Below, one piece after another: positions 34,063 to 46,941 of a DNA stretch of 64,000 nucleotides. How positions within the stretch are numbered: position 1 is the stretch's first letter; each line of letters starts with the position of its first letter. The position numbers and the translations under genes were made by a program. The notes below the pieces were generated by a model. The model worked only from the letters and a program-made list of their open reading frames with translations. It was not told the origin of the DNA and ran no database searches. The DNA is from Lolium rigidum. Taxonomy: Eukaryota; Streptophyta; Magnoliopsida; Poales; Poaceae. The DNA lies in contig NC_061508.1 of assembly GCF_022539505.1 (NCBI RefSeq), positions 97,753,276 through 97,817,275 of the forward strand, written 5' to 3'.

Positions 34063-34679
34063 ATGTTATAGCCATCTGGTCAGTGCAAATGCTCATATGT
34101 GATTTTAGTTATATGAGTAATGGAACAACCTCAGTTCTTCCACGATCAATGGATTACAAACAGAACACGTATGCAAACATTTTTTTACAGGAAAGTGCAA
34201 ATCTAATACTTGGGTACATTCAGGATGCAGTAAATTGAGGCAAATTTCACATAAATTGAGTATATGCCAAACCAACAATTAAGATTCTAACTGTCCAAAT
34301 ATGTTGTATATGAAAAGAAAAGTACTTCTTTTTTCGATTAATAGTCCAAAGAAATTAACAGTAAAGATTCTAACTGTCCAAACATTACAAACAGGATCAA
34401 TGCACATAGGTCGTACCTTTATCTGTTTTCTTGTATCAACAAGAACCTAAGATTCAGAGGAAATGTCAAACGCATTATTGGGATGTTTATCACACAGTTC
34501 TTGCACCTAATAAATAAAATGCACAAATGGGTGTTCGACGCGAATGACAGAAGACGCATGAAGCATTGCTTAAGGAACATCCAGGCAAGGAAACTTCACA
34601 ATGAAGTATGCAGACGATGTACTATCGAATTTTGGAACATCAACATAACTAAGATGTTGTGAGCTCCAACATGCTTGCA
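34063..34679. repeat. MATH-BTB duplication unit C, 3' flank
   Basis: Similar to 4260-4420 and 4860-5100 of unit B and 2964-3180 of unit A. It is cut at 34679 by the small Helitron. Confidence 0.75.
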
Positions 34680-36250
34680 TCTATAATATCTAAATTGGAG
34701 CAACCCACTAAAAGTATTTCTCTCAACATGCAAGATGTCCACCTCATCGATGATCTCTTAACAAATCGTAGTCTGCCACCTAAGCACATCTGCCAGATAA
34801 TCAAAAAGAAAAAAAACTGCATGTCCTGCCCTTTTGGTTCCATGAATAATTGCATTTAATTTTCCATTGCGTGTAACTTCAGCCCACCATTGCCTCTATG
34901 ACGATTGAGTGCCTCAAGTTATGAACCGTCGTAGATATACGAGACCTTTCACTCAATCCTTTGGCCTTCATTGCCCTATATATGATGGAACTCTTCTTGC
35001 CTCAGGTTCAATCTCATTGTACGTCCAACTACTCTGGTCGTTGCCAATATGATGGAACTCTTCTTCCAAATTACTGGGTTATTGGACTATGAACAGGTGC
35101 GTACATCTGCTTTATTCATGTTCAATAGTGCTAAATGCTAGCTGTTTGTCTCATCTCCATTGAAGATTATTCCCGGTACTCTTTTTGGTTACATGGGTAC
35201 ATAAGATAAATCAAGCAACCCGTTTCTTATGGATTGGTGTTCTACATCAACAAACAGAATGGAGTAACATGAAGTTATCACGAGACAATTCTTCGGAAAT
35301 TTGGGGCAATTGAAGATTGCACGAGCTTCATCTGTGGGGGAGTTTTTGGCTTTCAACTTCATATCACATTATTAATTGTACGGTGAGCAGTTATCTATCT
35401 TCCGTGCAATTTCTTTGTTTGTTAGTCTTTTTATTACTTTCTGCTCATTTTTTCAGGGAGTATATTTGGAGGATGCATATATTCTGTCTTACCATACTTA
35501 TCAAGATTTGATTACAGAAAATGTGAGCTTTTTCTTCTGTCAAAAAACTACTTAGTTGTGTCTGCACACGCAGGGAGTCATGCCATCCTTCATTTGCATT
35601 CCTCTTTGACATACTTTATTCCAAATAGCCAACATAAAATTACAAGCAATTTTTCACTATTTTTATTTTTGCCTTATATTATTTTATATGAAACTAAATC
35701 ATTTTACTTCTAATCGTTTCTTTGGGACCTTGCCTCATTTATGTATTTTCTTCTCAAATATGATAAATCATTTTCTCCTTTCAGTTTGGGATGGTTATGA
35801 TTTTTGCAACTTTTATTAAGTATGGCTGCAGTGAAGGAAACATGGTGACATTGCACCTATGGCACTGCATGGTGTAGTTTATATTCTATGAGGATGGAAC
35901 ATAATGATCAACCATGATGATTGTTGGTGCCACTATGCAAAAGAACCACTTTTTACTTATAAATTTTATGTCTATTTTCTTTGGGGGCCAGTTTAGCTTG
36001 CTCAATTGGAATTGCTCAACTGTTATACAAACTAAACTAGAAGCACATCGAAGAGTTGGGACACTGTGTTGTTTTTTGGCATTCGTAGTGGGCTTGGAAA
36101 AGGATGTATATGTCAGCTCAATATTTTTTTGTACTTCATACATTTGTAATTCCCAGTATTAATACATACACATAGCTTTGTCATGTCAGTTGTGCGTCGC
36201 CAAATATCATGTAATTAGATTCCCGCAGCAACGCGCGGGATATCATCTAG
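34680..36250 (+). mobile_element. Small non-autonomous Helitron, 1571 bp
   Basis: The 5' end TCTATAATATCTAAATTGG follows an A. The 3' end has a hairpin (36222-36239, CCCGC....GCGGG) and CTAG at 36247-36250, followed by T. Removing it restores GCTTGCATTTATATAG, the exact sequence at 3171-3186 in unit A. It contains no ORF that I can support. Its 3' end resembles that of the large Helitron, but the 5' ends differ. Confidence 0.85.
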
Positions 36251-36480
36251 TTTATATAGAGCTAATGGAGCTAAGACCACAGATAGCTAGATAGTTATAC
36301 ATCAGGATATACAAAGTAAAGATCAGAAGCTTCAGGACAGGACATGTCCAAGAGAACAAAAACACGAATGTGTTGTAATTGGGCACATCACTGACTTTGT
36401 AACTGGGTTGTCTTACGTTTGAAAAGATAGTAGTTGTCACTCACCACATGAACTATACACCTACAATGGATCACATTGTA

Positions 36481-37691
36481 TTATGTCCTAACCCTCTTTC
36501 TGAGCTCAGCAGTAATTGATGGGAATTTCAGAACCAACAATGCATAACCCTCAGTGAACACTGCCTCGTGGAAATTTTCTTGCACCGCCAAGAAGTCAAT
36601 GCACTTGCTCTTCAACTCAGGACAGTTATATGTTTCGGCGCAAGCTAAGGTAGTTGCAACTGTATCTGTCGAGACCTTATCGCATAACTTTTGGGCACAC
36701 ATAAGCTTCAGCCTGTCTAGTGCATATCGATCGGCCGCAGCAAGCAAATCCTGAAGTATCTCACTCGAAGAGTCCCCAAGCTCATCCTCTCCAGGCATCG
36801 CATCAGTGTATATGAATCGAAGCATAACTTCGAATGTTGCGGGCGTGATTTCGTGCACTGAGATAGATTTCATCGTAGACTCAGCCATGGAGCCGAAGAG
36901 CTCCGCTCTGAATACTGGTGAGCGGGCAGCAAGCACTGCACGGTGAGCACGGAATGTCTCGCCGTCGATGGTGAATGACACGTCTGTCCCATCCGTGTGG
37001 TCTAGCAAGCTACCGAGATGGATCCCGATGTCTGAAGGCGGCACCAGAATAGGGCTGTCATGTATTACCACGATGCCACACATAATGGTAATATGTCCCT
37101 CTGTTATGTAGTCATTCTCCAGTGTAGTTCCCTTGACAAACTGACTCCATCCCCAGTCGACATTATCATCATTGATGTCATCATTGTTGTTGATTGAGAA
37201 TTCACGAACGTGTGACCTTCTTGTGGCTTCTGTACATGGTTTGCCATCCTTGTCCATCATGAAGGCCTCGAAGATAGCCTTTACACTTCTGGTTCTGCTC
37301 ATGTGCTTGAGGTATATAGAAAGATACTCACCCTTGTGTTTCAAAAATACCCCGCGCGGGTAGCACTCAATCCTCCAGTTGTGTCCCCCGACGGAGAAGA
37401 CGTCTGAGTGGACAGACTCGCCGATGGGAAGCTGCTTGGTTTGCTCGTAGTCTATTCTGAACTGAAAAGAGGAACCCACTTTCGTGATCCTGGTCTGCAC
37501 CTCCGGTCCGGTCTTCTTAGCATCCTTGCTCACTGAACAAATTGTTAAGTAGTAAATTCAACAGAAATTATTATCACCGAATTGACAAAAGAAAATAATT
37601 TCTTCAGATTTTTTTTTTGGAAGGCAAGAAACCCCTCAGCTGAAGAACTGTTCAGATTAACGAACCGAGGAAGCATAAGAGGGCACTCACT
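36481..37691 (-). CDS. MATH-BTB domain protein (copy C)
   Basis: Predicted CUL3 ubiquitin-ligase adaptor, paralogue of 5308-6514. The proposed CDS is 36481-37532 plus base 37691, 350 residues. MATH covers about residues 20-150 (SVGGHNWRIECYPRG, EYLSIYLKHMSRTRS, REFSINNN). BTB covers about 175-295 (DGTDVSFTIDGETFRAHRAV, RAELFGSMAESTM, AADRYALDRLKLMCAQKL). The tail is LACAETYNCPELKSKCIDFL ... ITAELRKRVRT. The frame is intact. The start ATG would be formed by joining A (37691) to TG (37532) across a 158-bp intron, as in gene B; the alternative is a non-ATG start at 37533. An in-frame TAG lies just upstream of the joined ATG. Its 3' flank has received the small Helitron, which may alter transcript ends. 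Confidence 0.85.
37533..37690 (-). other. Putative leader intron splitting the start codon (copy C)
   Basis: The donor context AAGCCA/GTGAGTGCC and the acceptor context TTGTTCAG/TGAGCAAGG match gene B. Confidence 0.55.
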
Positions 37692-38274
37692 GGCTTGCTA
37701 GCGGCCGAAGATGGCGGCGATTGGCCTGATGGTGGTGGTGATCGGTACTGAGAAACCGCCGCCCGCTCCTCCGCGGATTTGCCGTCCGCTAGTCGCCTGC
37801 TCTGCTCTAGGGTTCTGTCTCGCTGTTGTTGCGGCCGCCCAGGGGCCGAAGCCGTATCCCTTTTTTACAGTGTCCAAGCTGTATCAATTAACTGGGCCAG
37901 TTTCATTCCGCATTCAGCCCAGAAGAAGCTGAACGGGCTCTCTTACAAATTCAAGGACGTTTAATTTAAAACTTTAAATTGATCTTTTAGTTCAATCTCA
38001 CCTGGCTACGGTGAACACAATTTGTGTTGGAATTCTTCTGTCCTGTTAGTATTTCTTAACTGAGCTAGATTTTTGCTGGTGAATTGAATGTATGCTTGAA
38101 TTACTTCAACGGAATAACTGACACGAAACTGTACTGAAGTCCATATGTAAGGGAATACACGAACACGAACGTCACCATGTTACAAATATTAACTGACACC
38201 AGACAGGTGACCAGCGGCAACGCAATAACAGCAAACGAACAGGACATTACAGATAGAATAATCAAATGATTATC
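37692..38274. other. Leader and upstream region of gene C
   Basis: 37757-37860 is the GC-rich leader. 37870-38100 is similar to 6770-6980 of gene B. 38140-38270 resembles the start of the next duplication unit (3900-3990, 33460-33600) and is then cut by the LINE. Confidence 0.6.
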
Positions 38275-40455
38275 TGTTTTTGGAATCCAAGGGGGATCCA
38301 GGCCCCAGGGAGGAAAAGTTTTTTACTGGACCTTTTCCAAAAACACAAACCAAACATTGTAGGTTTCCAGGAAAAAAAAAGGAGGTCATTTCTGACAATT
38401 ACCTTAACTCCTTAGTAGGTAATAAAATGTTCTCTTGAAACTTCCTCCCAGCCATTGGCTCTGCAGGAGGCATTTGTGTTGGGGTGGATTCTGATCTTTT
38501 TGATGTTATTAGTTGGGATATTAGATGTTTTTTCTGTTTCAGTTGTACTTAAAATTAAGGCCTTGGTATTGTCTTTCGGGTTGTCACTGTTTATGGCTCC
38601 TCTTATGAGGACAAAAAAGAAGCTTTTATTTCTGAATTACATAGCCTCTGTTTAGATTTTAATGGACACTCTATCATTGGTGGTGACTTCAACCTGGTTA
38701 GATTTCAGGGAGATAAAAGTAATGGAGTCATTGATCATAGATGGAGTGATAAATTTAATGCTTGGGTAGAGATTTGGAGTCTTATGGAAGTTAAACTAGG
38801 AAATAGAAAATTTACTTGGGCCAATAATCAGGAAAATCTGATCATGTCCAATATAGATAGAGTTTTCTGTAACACTGAACTGGATCAGATTTTCCCTTTA
38901 GCTTCCATTAGAGCTCTCCCAAGATTGGGGAGTGATCATACACCAATTCTGTGGGAATCTGGTGATGGTTGTGCCCCAAGAGCCCCTCTTTATAGATTTG
39001 AGAAATGGTGGCTCATGAGGGATGAGTTTAAAACTCTTGCTAGACAAAATTGGGCCCTACCTGTTAAAGGAAAGACTGCAATTGATATCTGGCAAGAGAA
39101 AGTTAGAAGGTTTAGGAAATGGTCTAAGGGTTGGAGCAAAAATATAGAATCTGAGCTTAGAAACCTGAAAAAAGATCTGATGGAAAAATATGACTTCCTA
39201 GATATAAAATCTGAATCTGAGGAGCTGTCACCTGATGAGCTCCTCAGGTTAAAAAGCATCTATGCTGAGATGCACAACCTTTGGTTGAAGGAAGAAATCA
39301 AAGCTAAGCAAAGATCTAGAGATAGAGATATCAAGGAGGGAGATAGGAATACAGCTTACTTTCATACTGTTGCCAACCAGAGAAGGAGGAAAATGTTAGT
39401 TCATTCCCTGGATGGTCCTGATGGGCCCATCACAGAGGAGGCAGAGATGCTTGAACTAGCTACCTCCTTTTACAAAGACCTTTTTAAAAAAGAAGTGTCT
39501 TCTGGTTATAGGCTAGCTGAAGATTTCTATTCCTCTAATGAATGTGTTATTGATGAACAGAATAGAAACCTAGAGGCTCCTTTCTCAGAGGAGGAGATCA
39601 AGAAAGCTATTTTTGATTCTTACTCTGATGGAGCCCCTGGTCCAGATGGTTTACCTTTTGTTTTCTACCAGCATTTTTGGGACATGTTAAAAGATGATCT
39701 CATGGCTATGTTTAGAGATTTTCATGAGGGTAAATTAGATCTATTCAGGCTGAATTTTGCCATTTTAACTTTGATTCCTAAAGAACCTGAAGCTAGTAGC
39801 ATGAAGAAGTTCACGCCTATTAGTCTTTTGAATTGTTGTTTTAAAAACTTTACTAAGGTTTTAACTAATAGACTTGCTCTTATCATGGGCATCATTACAT
39901 CCATTAACCAATCTGCATTCATCAAAGGCAGGTTTATTCTGGAAAGTGTAGTGACTGCCCATGAAGTCCTTCAATCTATAGTCCATGAAAAGAAAGAAGG
40001 GCTTGTCCTTAAGTTAGACTATGAAAAAGCTTTTGATAAAGTTGACATTGAGTTTCTATTAGATGTTCTCTATAAGAGAGGCTTCTGCCCTAAAGTCCTA
40101 GCCTGGATTAAAGCTATTACTACTCAAGGCTCTGTTGGAGTCAAGTTAAATAATGCTGTTGGAAACTTCTTTATTACAAGCAAAGGGCTGAGACAGGGGG
40201 ACCCCCTCTCTCCCCTTCTCTTTAATCTAGTTGTAGATGTTTTGACCAGGATGCTGATTAAAGCATCTAATGCTAACCTCATTAGAGGTCTTTGCTCAAA
40301 TCTCTACCCTGGAGGAATCATTTGCCTCCAGTATGCAGATGATACCATTCTTTTCTCTGAAAATAATCCTGCTCTTGCATCAAACCTTAAGGTGGTGCTT
40401 ACTTGTTTTGAACAAGTATCAGGGATGAGGATAAACTATGAGAAGAGTGAGCTTA
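38275..40455 (+). mobile_element. L1-type LINE, truncated
   Basis: A plant non-LTR retrotransposon that has lost ORF1 and everything after the RT palm. The endonuclease begins near 38282 (FWNPRGIQ, KPNIVGFQE), is frameshifted near 38540, and the RT frame runs to 40473. At 40456 the sequence switches to an LTR starting TGTTGGGATTCG. No LINE 3' end or poly(A) tail is visible further right. Confidence 0.85.
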
Positions 40456-40473
40456 TGTTGGGATTCGTAGCAT
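38282..40473 (+). pseudogene. LINE ORF2: endonuclease and reverse transcriptase
   Basis: The APE-type endonuclease part reads SAGGICVGVDSDLFDVISWD, VTVYGSSYEDKKEAF and SIIGGDFNLVR, then FTWANNQENLIMSNIDRVFC and GSDHTPILW (catalytic histidine region). The RT part reads SYSDGAPGPDGLPFVFYQHF, FTPISLLNCCFKNFTKVLTN, LKLDYEKAFDKVD, GLRQGDPLSPLLFNLVVDVL and the catalytic YADD (40332-40343). The enzyme would nick target DNA and copy its own RNA at the nick. The open frame of 563 residues starts at 38784. Upstream endonuclease sequence is in other frames. The last residues before the stop at 40473 come from the invading LTR. It lacks the RNase H and zinc-finger end. Confidence 0.88.
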
Positions 40474-41945
40474 AGAAAACAAAAAAATTCCTACCGCGAG
40501 AACACAATCCAAGCCAAGATGCAATCTAGAAGACGATAGCAACAAGGGGATGAACGAGACTAACCCTTGAAGATTTCCAAAGCCTACGAGAGGAGGCTCT
40601 CGTTGTTGCAGAAGATGATCACTTGCCGCTTTCAAAAGCGCGCAGAAGATCTTGACGGTGCCACAATCGGGCAGCACCTCCGTACTCGGTCACACGTTCG
40701 GTGTTGATGAAGACGACGTCCTTCTCCCCGTTCCAGCGGGCAGCGAAAGTAGTAGATCCTCCTTGAATCCCGGAAGCACGACGGCGTGGTGGCGGTGTCG
40801 ATGGAGATCTCCGGCGGAGCTTCGCTAAGCGTTTGCGGGAGAGGTGGAGGAGGTGGGGTGGCTAGGGTTTGGGAGAGGGGGTGGCCGGCCACTTGAGGGG
40901 TGCGGTCAAGCTATGGCTTGAGGTGGCCGGCCCCCTCCCCTTGTCCCTCTTTTTATAGGTGGAACCCCCAAGAGTTGGTCTACAAGTCTTCGAATAAGAC
41001 CCCAAACAAAACCTTCCATATGGCATGAAACCTACCCAAGGTGGGATTCCCACTTGAGGTGGGATTCCCACCTTTCCATGAGGGGGGTGGCCGGCCACCT
41101 TGGTGGAGTCCACCTGGGACTCCACCCCTCTAGGGTTGGCCGGCCAAGCTTGGTGGAGTCCCTTCGGGACTCCGCCTTCCAAAGTGATTTCTTCCAGACT
41201 TTTCTAGAACCTTCTAGAACCTTCTAGAACCTTCCATAAATGCACCGGATCATTTTCAAACTTATAAAATGACTTCCTATATATGAATCTTATTCTCCGG
41301 ACCATTCCGGAACTCCTCGTGATGTCCCGGATCCCATCCGAGACTCCGAACAAAACTTCGAACTCCATTCCATATTCAATATCTACTAATACGACATCAA
41401 ACCTTAAGTGTGTCACCCTACGGTTCGCGAACTATGTAGACATGGTTGAGACCTCTCTCCGACCAATAACCAATAGCGGGATCCGGAGATCCATAATGGC
41501 TCCCACATATTCAACGATGACTTAGTGATCGAATGAACCATTCACATACGATACCGATTCCCTTTGTCACGCGATATTTTACTTGTCCGAGGTTTGATCA
41601 TCGGTATCTCAATACCTTGTTCAACCTCGTCTTCTGACAAGTACTCTTTACTTGTACCGTGGTAAGTGGTCTCTTATGAACCATTCATATGCTTCCAAGC
41701 TATTAGACGACATTCCACCGAGAGGGCCCAGAGTATATCTATCCGTCATCGGGATGGACAAATCCCACTGTTGATCCATATGCCTCAACTCATACTTTCT
41801 GGATACTTAATCCCACCTTTATAACCACCCATTTACGCAGTGGTGTTTGATGTAATCAAAGTACCTTTCCAGTATAAGTGATTTACATGATCTCATGGTC
41901 GAAAGGACTAGGTGACGAGGGATCACCTCGCCAATGCCTACATAT
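40456..41945 (-). repeat. Angela/BARE-like Copia LTR, partial
   Basis: Starts TGTTGGGATTCGTAGCATAG and reads, in reverse, like the 3' end of the LTRs of the large grass Copia family (TTTTTTGTTTTCTATGC before CA). A TATA-like CCTATAAAAAGAG is complementary to about 40946-40958. The other end is not seen; at 41946 another LTR begins. No internal Copia region follows, so it is a solo or truncated LTR. Family naming is from memory of the pattern. Confidence 0.65.
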
Positions 41946-42319
41946 TGTAGACTAGGGTTTTCGGGAGAGAGCAACGATGGAGATTCCGGGAGCGAGATTA
42001 GGCACACGACGTACCCAGCTTCGGGTCCCCTCGGTGGAGGATCCCTACGTGCTACTAGCAATCCACTATATGGTCACAATATGTTTACATGGTGCCGCTG
42101 TAGCGGAGTTATGTTGTCTATATTCTGTCTATCTCTTGTCCTCCTTATTTCGGGTGCTCTGGCTAGCTTTATATATGCAATCAGCCTAGGGTTTTACAAG
42201 AGTCCTAGTCGACTACTTCTTCGGGTTGCCTTGTTAGGCCTTCTCCATATTTGGTCTTCTCCATATTGGGCCGAGCCAGGTATACTAATAATGGGTACCC
42301 GAAGGGTATGCCCATGTCA
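41946..42319 (-). repeat. Short Gypsy-type LTR
   Basis: 374 bp from TGTAGACTAGGGTTTTCGGG to GGTATGCCCATGTCA, a TG...CA structure. Directly after it comes GTAGCCCCCGAG, the complement of a polypurine tract CTCGGGGGCTAC, so the element reads on the minus strand and this is its 3' LTR. Confidence 0.6.
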
Positions 42320-42655
42320 GTAGCCCCCGAGTTTATAGGGAAGTCGAAGACTTGCGTAGAAACTCCAAACATAACCATCTCCGAAGTCGAAGAAATACAA
42401 GGCGAGGTCCATGTCGTAGATCATGTGTAACGTAGATGATGTCGACGATTCTTGAAATTATCGGGTGCGCAGCAGCGCTCCCGATGGGAGTAGCCCCCGA
42501 GTCTATGGGCAAGTGCTTCCACTTAGGCATAGACTCAAGTTGTACTACTCGATGAAGAACTTAACTATATTTCTGGAAGACTTGATGAAATCCATGTGCT
42601 CCCGATGGGAGTAGGCTCCACTCGAGTCGTAGAATCGAGTTGAGTCTACAAACCT
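42320..42655 (-). mobile_element. Internal fragment of the same Gypsy-type element
   Basis: Contains two copies of GTAGCCCCCGAG (42320 and 42490) and GCTCCCGATGGGAGTAG at 42476 and 42598. There is no coding sequence. It is cut by the CACTA element at 42656. Confidence 0.5.
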
Positions 42656-43386
42656 CACTACAAGAGATGGGAGATTTGTTGACGAAAACCCTGGTGACAA
42701 AAATGCATACCGTCATGGATGTGTCCTTATAGGTGACGAATTCATCTTTCGTCAAGCATTTAAGGTAATGCTTGACGGTATGATTTCTCGTCAAGAAAAA
42801 ATCGTCACCCATTACCCAAGCGGGAAGGGCTTCCATCGTGTCTCGTTAATAGGTGACGAAATCAAAGATCGAGGTGACGAAATATTACTAAGTTACTTTA
42901 TTAAATGTTATTAGTTTTATATATCATGCGTGACCCAGTTGTCGGGAACATATTTAATTAAGTAAAAATTGTGGTTTGGAAGAATCGAACAAGGGCTTCG
43001 GCGTGACCGACGCGGAGTCTTACCGCTAAGGTAGATATGGAATTTTGATCCGGATCCGTAAGTAGTCTATTCTACATATTTATTTCAATGGTGTGATCTA
43101 GATGTTACGACATAATAATTCCCTTATTAATATTTATGTCGGCCGAGGGTGCCTCGTTTAAGTCGCGCCGCTAGCGTGACACGGCCTATATAGGTGCTCT
43201 TGCTAACGGTCGAATCGACTAGGGTTCTCGTCGAGGTGAGAAGAATTCCGTGAAGGCTCCATTGTGGTGGCGGCGAGACGCATCATCGGTGAGTTGTCCT
43301 GATTGTTCGTTAGGTCTAGATTTTTTAATCAGTTGTCAAGATCTGTTCCGAAGAACGTTGGCATGTTCTTAACTGAATTGTAGGCA

Positions 43387-46300
43387 ATGGATCGAAGTTG
43401 GATAACTGATGGCACCCGAAGTTCACAACAAAGTACATGGCAGGTGTTAGGATTTCATCAATTTTGCGCGAGAACACTTGGACAATACAGATGAACCAAT
43501 CTTGTGCCCTTGCAAGGACTGCCTAAATCTGATACGTCAAGATATAAAAACAGTCGAGGATCACTGCAATTGTTCAGGTATGTCCATGACGTATACAAGA
43601 TGGACTAGACATGGGGAAGATTTTAGTGATGACGAAGGGCGGGATAGAAACGATGATGGTGCGTATGATAGTGACAACGATGAAGAGGAAGACAATGGTG
43701 TTTGTTATGTTGATGATTCGTCTAGTATGATCGATGAACTGCAGAAGTCTGGAAATAAAGGTCCTGACCTGCCAAATCTGTATGCTAATCTAATTGAGTC
43801 AGCGAAAAAAGAACTTTATGAGGGATGCACCTCTTTCACTAGGTTGTCGTTCATCATTAAGCTCCTTCATGTCAAATCATACAGCCGGATAACAAACAGA
43901 GGATTTGATCTCTTACTTCAGCTTTTACGTACAGCTTTGCCAGATGTGGACTTTCCCAAATCATATGCTTGATGCTAAGAGTGTTCTTTCCGATGTTGGG
44001 CTTGGTTATGAGACAATTCATGCATGCAAGTTTGATTGTTCTTTATTTTGGGGAGATCACAAGGACGATACTGAACTGCCATGTTTGTGGATTATCAAGA
44101 TATAGAGACCCTCATCTGGAAAAAGAAAATCCCTCACAAGGTGTTAAGGTACTTTCCTATAATTAAAAGGTTGCGAGACTATTTGTTAAAAAGGAAATGT
44201 CGACACATACAAGATGGCACAAAGAGAAGAGGGTTGTTGAGCCCAATGTACTGAGGCACCCTGCTGATGGTGAGGCATGGAAGCACTTTGATGGCAAGTT
44301 TGATTGGTTTGCTAAAGATCCTCGTAACATAAGACTAGGTTTTGCCACAGACGGCTTGAGTCCTTTTGGAAGTATGAGTAATCCTTACGATATGTGGCCT
44401 GTTTTTGTGATTCCTTACAACTTCCCACCATGGATGTGCATGGATCAATCGAATTACATGATGGCATTGCTAATCCCGGAAAGTATTCCCCAGGGAAAGA
44501 TTTTCATGTATTTATGCAGCCACCGATAAAAGATATGATGCAGCTATGGAGTGGTGTGGAGACATTTGATGCATGCACGAGAGGAATATTTCCCATTGCA
44601 TGCTGCGTTTCTTTGGTCTATTCATGATTATCCCGGATATGCCACTATGTCAGAGCCGAAGCACAAGAGGATTTCATGCGTGTGTGCATTGCGATGAGAA
44701 TCCTTGCGCTGAACCTTTGAAAAACAAAATTGGATATATTGGGCATCGGCGATTTCTTGATAAAAAACACCCATACAGGAGAAGGAGACTTTTCAATGGT
44801 ACAACTGAGATTAGAGATCCACCAAGGAAGTACACACCCAAAGAGGTAGCTGCGAAGGTAGAAATGGTTAAGGATTTTGAACATGGGAAAAATCCAATAA
44901 ATAGAAAGCGGAAGCGTGCAATCGCATCCGGTGAACCAACATGGCACCGAAAGTCAGCTTACATCATCTACCGTATCGGCGCGAACTTAAGATAGCTCAC
45001 AACTTAGATGTGATGCATATTGAGAAGAACATATGTGACAATATTGTTGGTACACTACTTGAACTTGAGGGCAAGAATAAGGACACTCGTTAGTGCTAGA
45101 ATTGATTTGAGGAAATTCAAAATGTGGAAGAAGTATTGGTTGAAGAAAATTGAGAAGGATGATGATGATGCAGCGAGTAAGTTATGCGAAGCCCCCTGCA
45201 CCATGGACGCTTTCGAAGGAACGGAAGAAGACATTTGTGTAGGTATTTGGCAAACACTAGGTTCCCGGATGGTTATTGCGCAAGCCGGGGAAGATGTGTG
45301 AATATTGATGGTTGTAAGGTTACCGGTATGAAGACGCATGATTGCCACATACTTCACGGCGAGTGTTGCCGGCTGGGCTCAAGGGAATTGCATCTAAGGA
45401 AATGTATGTGGCTATTGCAGAGCTAGGAAGATTTTTAGGAGCTGTGTGCCAAAACCCCGAAAGTTGATGTGCTTGAATCGATTGAAGGTTGAAATTGTTG
45501 TGATCCTATGCAAACTTGAGAAGCTCTTCCCCGAGCTTTTTTGATGTAATGGTGCACTTAGCTATTCATCTTCTCGAGGAGGCTCTTTTGAGGGGTCCTG
45601 TTCATTATGGTTGGATGTATCCGAGTTGAGAGAAGATTAGGTTATCCGAAGTCTACGGTCCAGTAACAAAGCAAGGCCGAGAAGGTTCTATCGCGAGAGC
45701 TACATTGTTGATGAGTGTTTGATTTTTTGCTCTAGATTTTTCAAGGATGGCACGAAACAAGATTTAACAAAGATGATAGGAACCAAGACATTCGGAGAAA
45801 ACCTGATCCTGACGAGATGGAAGTATTTTCAGTTGGAGCTAAAGGTCTTGGGAAATCCATTTTGAAACATTTTGACAAGGAATTTGACAAAATGGTTTGG
45901 TATGTGCTGAACAATCGTGACGATGTAGAACGTTATATCAGGTAAGTAGTTAGCTTCACTTTAATAACTACTTCTCAATGTTGCGAACATAATTGTCCTG
46001 TATTTCATATGTGTTTTTTCTATGTTTCGATGAATTCCGACAAGAATTGGGAGGTAGGGGTGTGCGTGACATCGAGGAGACGGTTCGGAGAGAGTTTGCG
46101 GGTTGGTTTGCAAACCATGTGAGGCAGATTGGACAATGCATCGAGAAGATTTGAAGTCTCACGGCTGCTTGGGCCGGACCGGCGTGTAGTAGTATACGCC
46201 TGGTTGCAACGTAAAGGGTGCGAGGTTTCGCACGCTTACTCGGGATAAAGACACGAAGACTCAAAATTCGGGCGTAGCGACTAAGGGATCTTTTGGTGAT

Positions 46301-46941
46301 GCGAGATGAGACCGACTACTATGGTGTTACTGCAAGAAGTTCTTGAACTGCGATACGGGAGTAACAAACACGGTGACAGGTCCATGTACTTGTTTCGTTG
46401 CGGCTGGTTCGACCTTGCGAGCAAGGGTTCGAAGATAAAAGATGATGGTTTTTTAAAAGCGTTAACACTTCTATCCTATGGTTCAAGAATTCACCATTCA
46501 TATTGGCCGAGTCAAGCTGAAACATGCTTCTATTTGGAGGATACAAAGTTTGGTGATCCGTGGAAAGTGGTGCGAAGTTCAGCCATAGACATGTGTACGA
46601 CGTTCCAGAATTAGAAGATGGTAACGATGATGCATTTGTACGGAATGAAGACGCATACCAGGAGGATGAAGGTTCGATCGACCATACATTTCATGATGTT
46701 GTCGACCTAGACGAGGAAGCAGATGTGGAAGCGGAGGAGGATGATCATCGTCTCTGCTGAAGTTGTACGTATTCACGATGCTCGTACAATCCGTGAACTA
46801 GAGAATGCGGAAGATAGTCCCAATGTTGACATGGATATGAGCGAAGATGAACTAGAGAATCAGGAAGATAGTCTCATTTTGGAAGAGAACATACATGATG
46901 ACAAGGGAAAAAATTCAGAAGAAGATAGTGATTTAGATTGA
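43387..46941 (+). pseudogene. CACTA TNP2-type transposase, degraded
   Basis: A transposase that would cut and move CACTA elements. The start MDRSWITDGTRSS (43387) leads into the transposase-associated zinc domain (ILCPCKDCLNLI, MSMTYTRWTRHGED). The TNP2 domain follows (VEPNVLRHPADGEAWKHFDG, RNIRLGFATDGLSPFG, PYDMWPVFVIPYNFPPWMC), then RKYTPKEVAAKVE and HRKSAYIIYRIG. Downstream are a DUF4218-like part (LFPELFFDVMVHLAIHLLEE, about 45500) and a DUF4216-like part (YLFRCGWFDL, FYLEDTKFGDPWKVV, about 46380-46570). The acidic tail ends at 46941. At least seven frame breaks and an intron-like GTAAGT near 45941 are present. Not functional as read. Confidence 0.8.
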
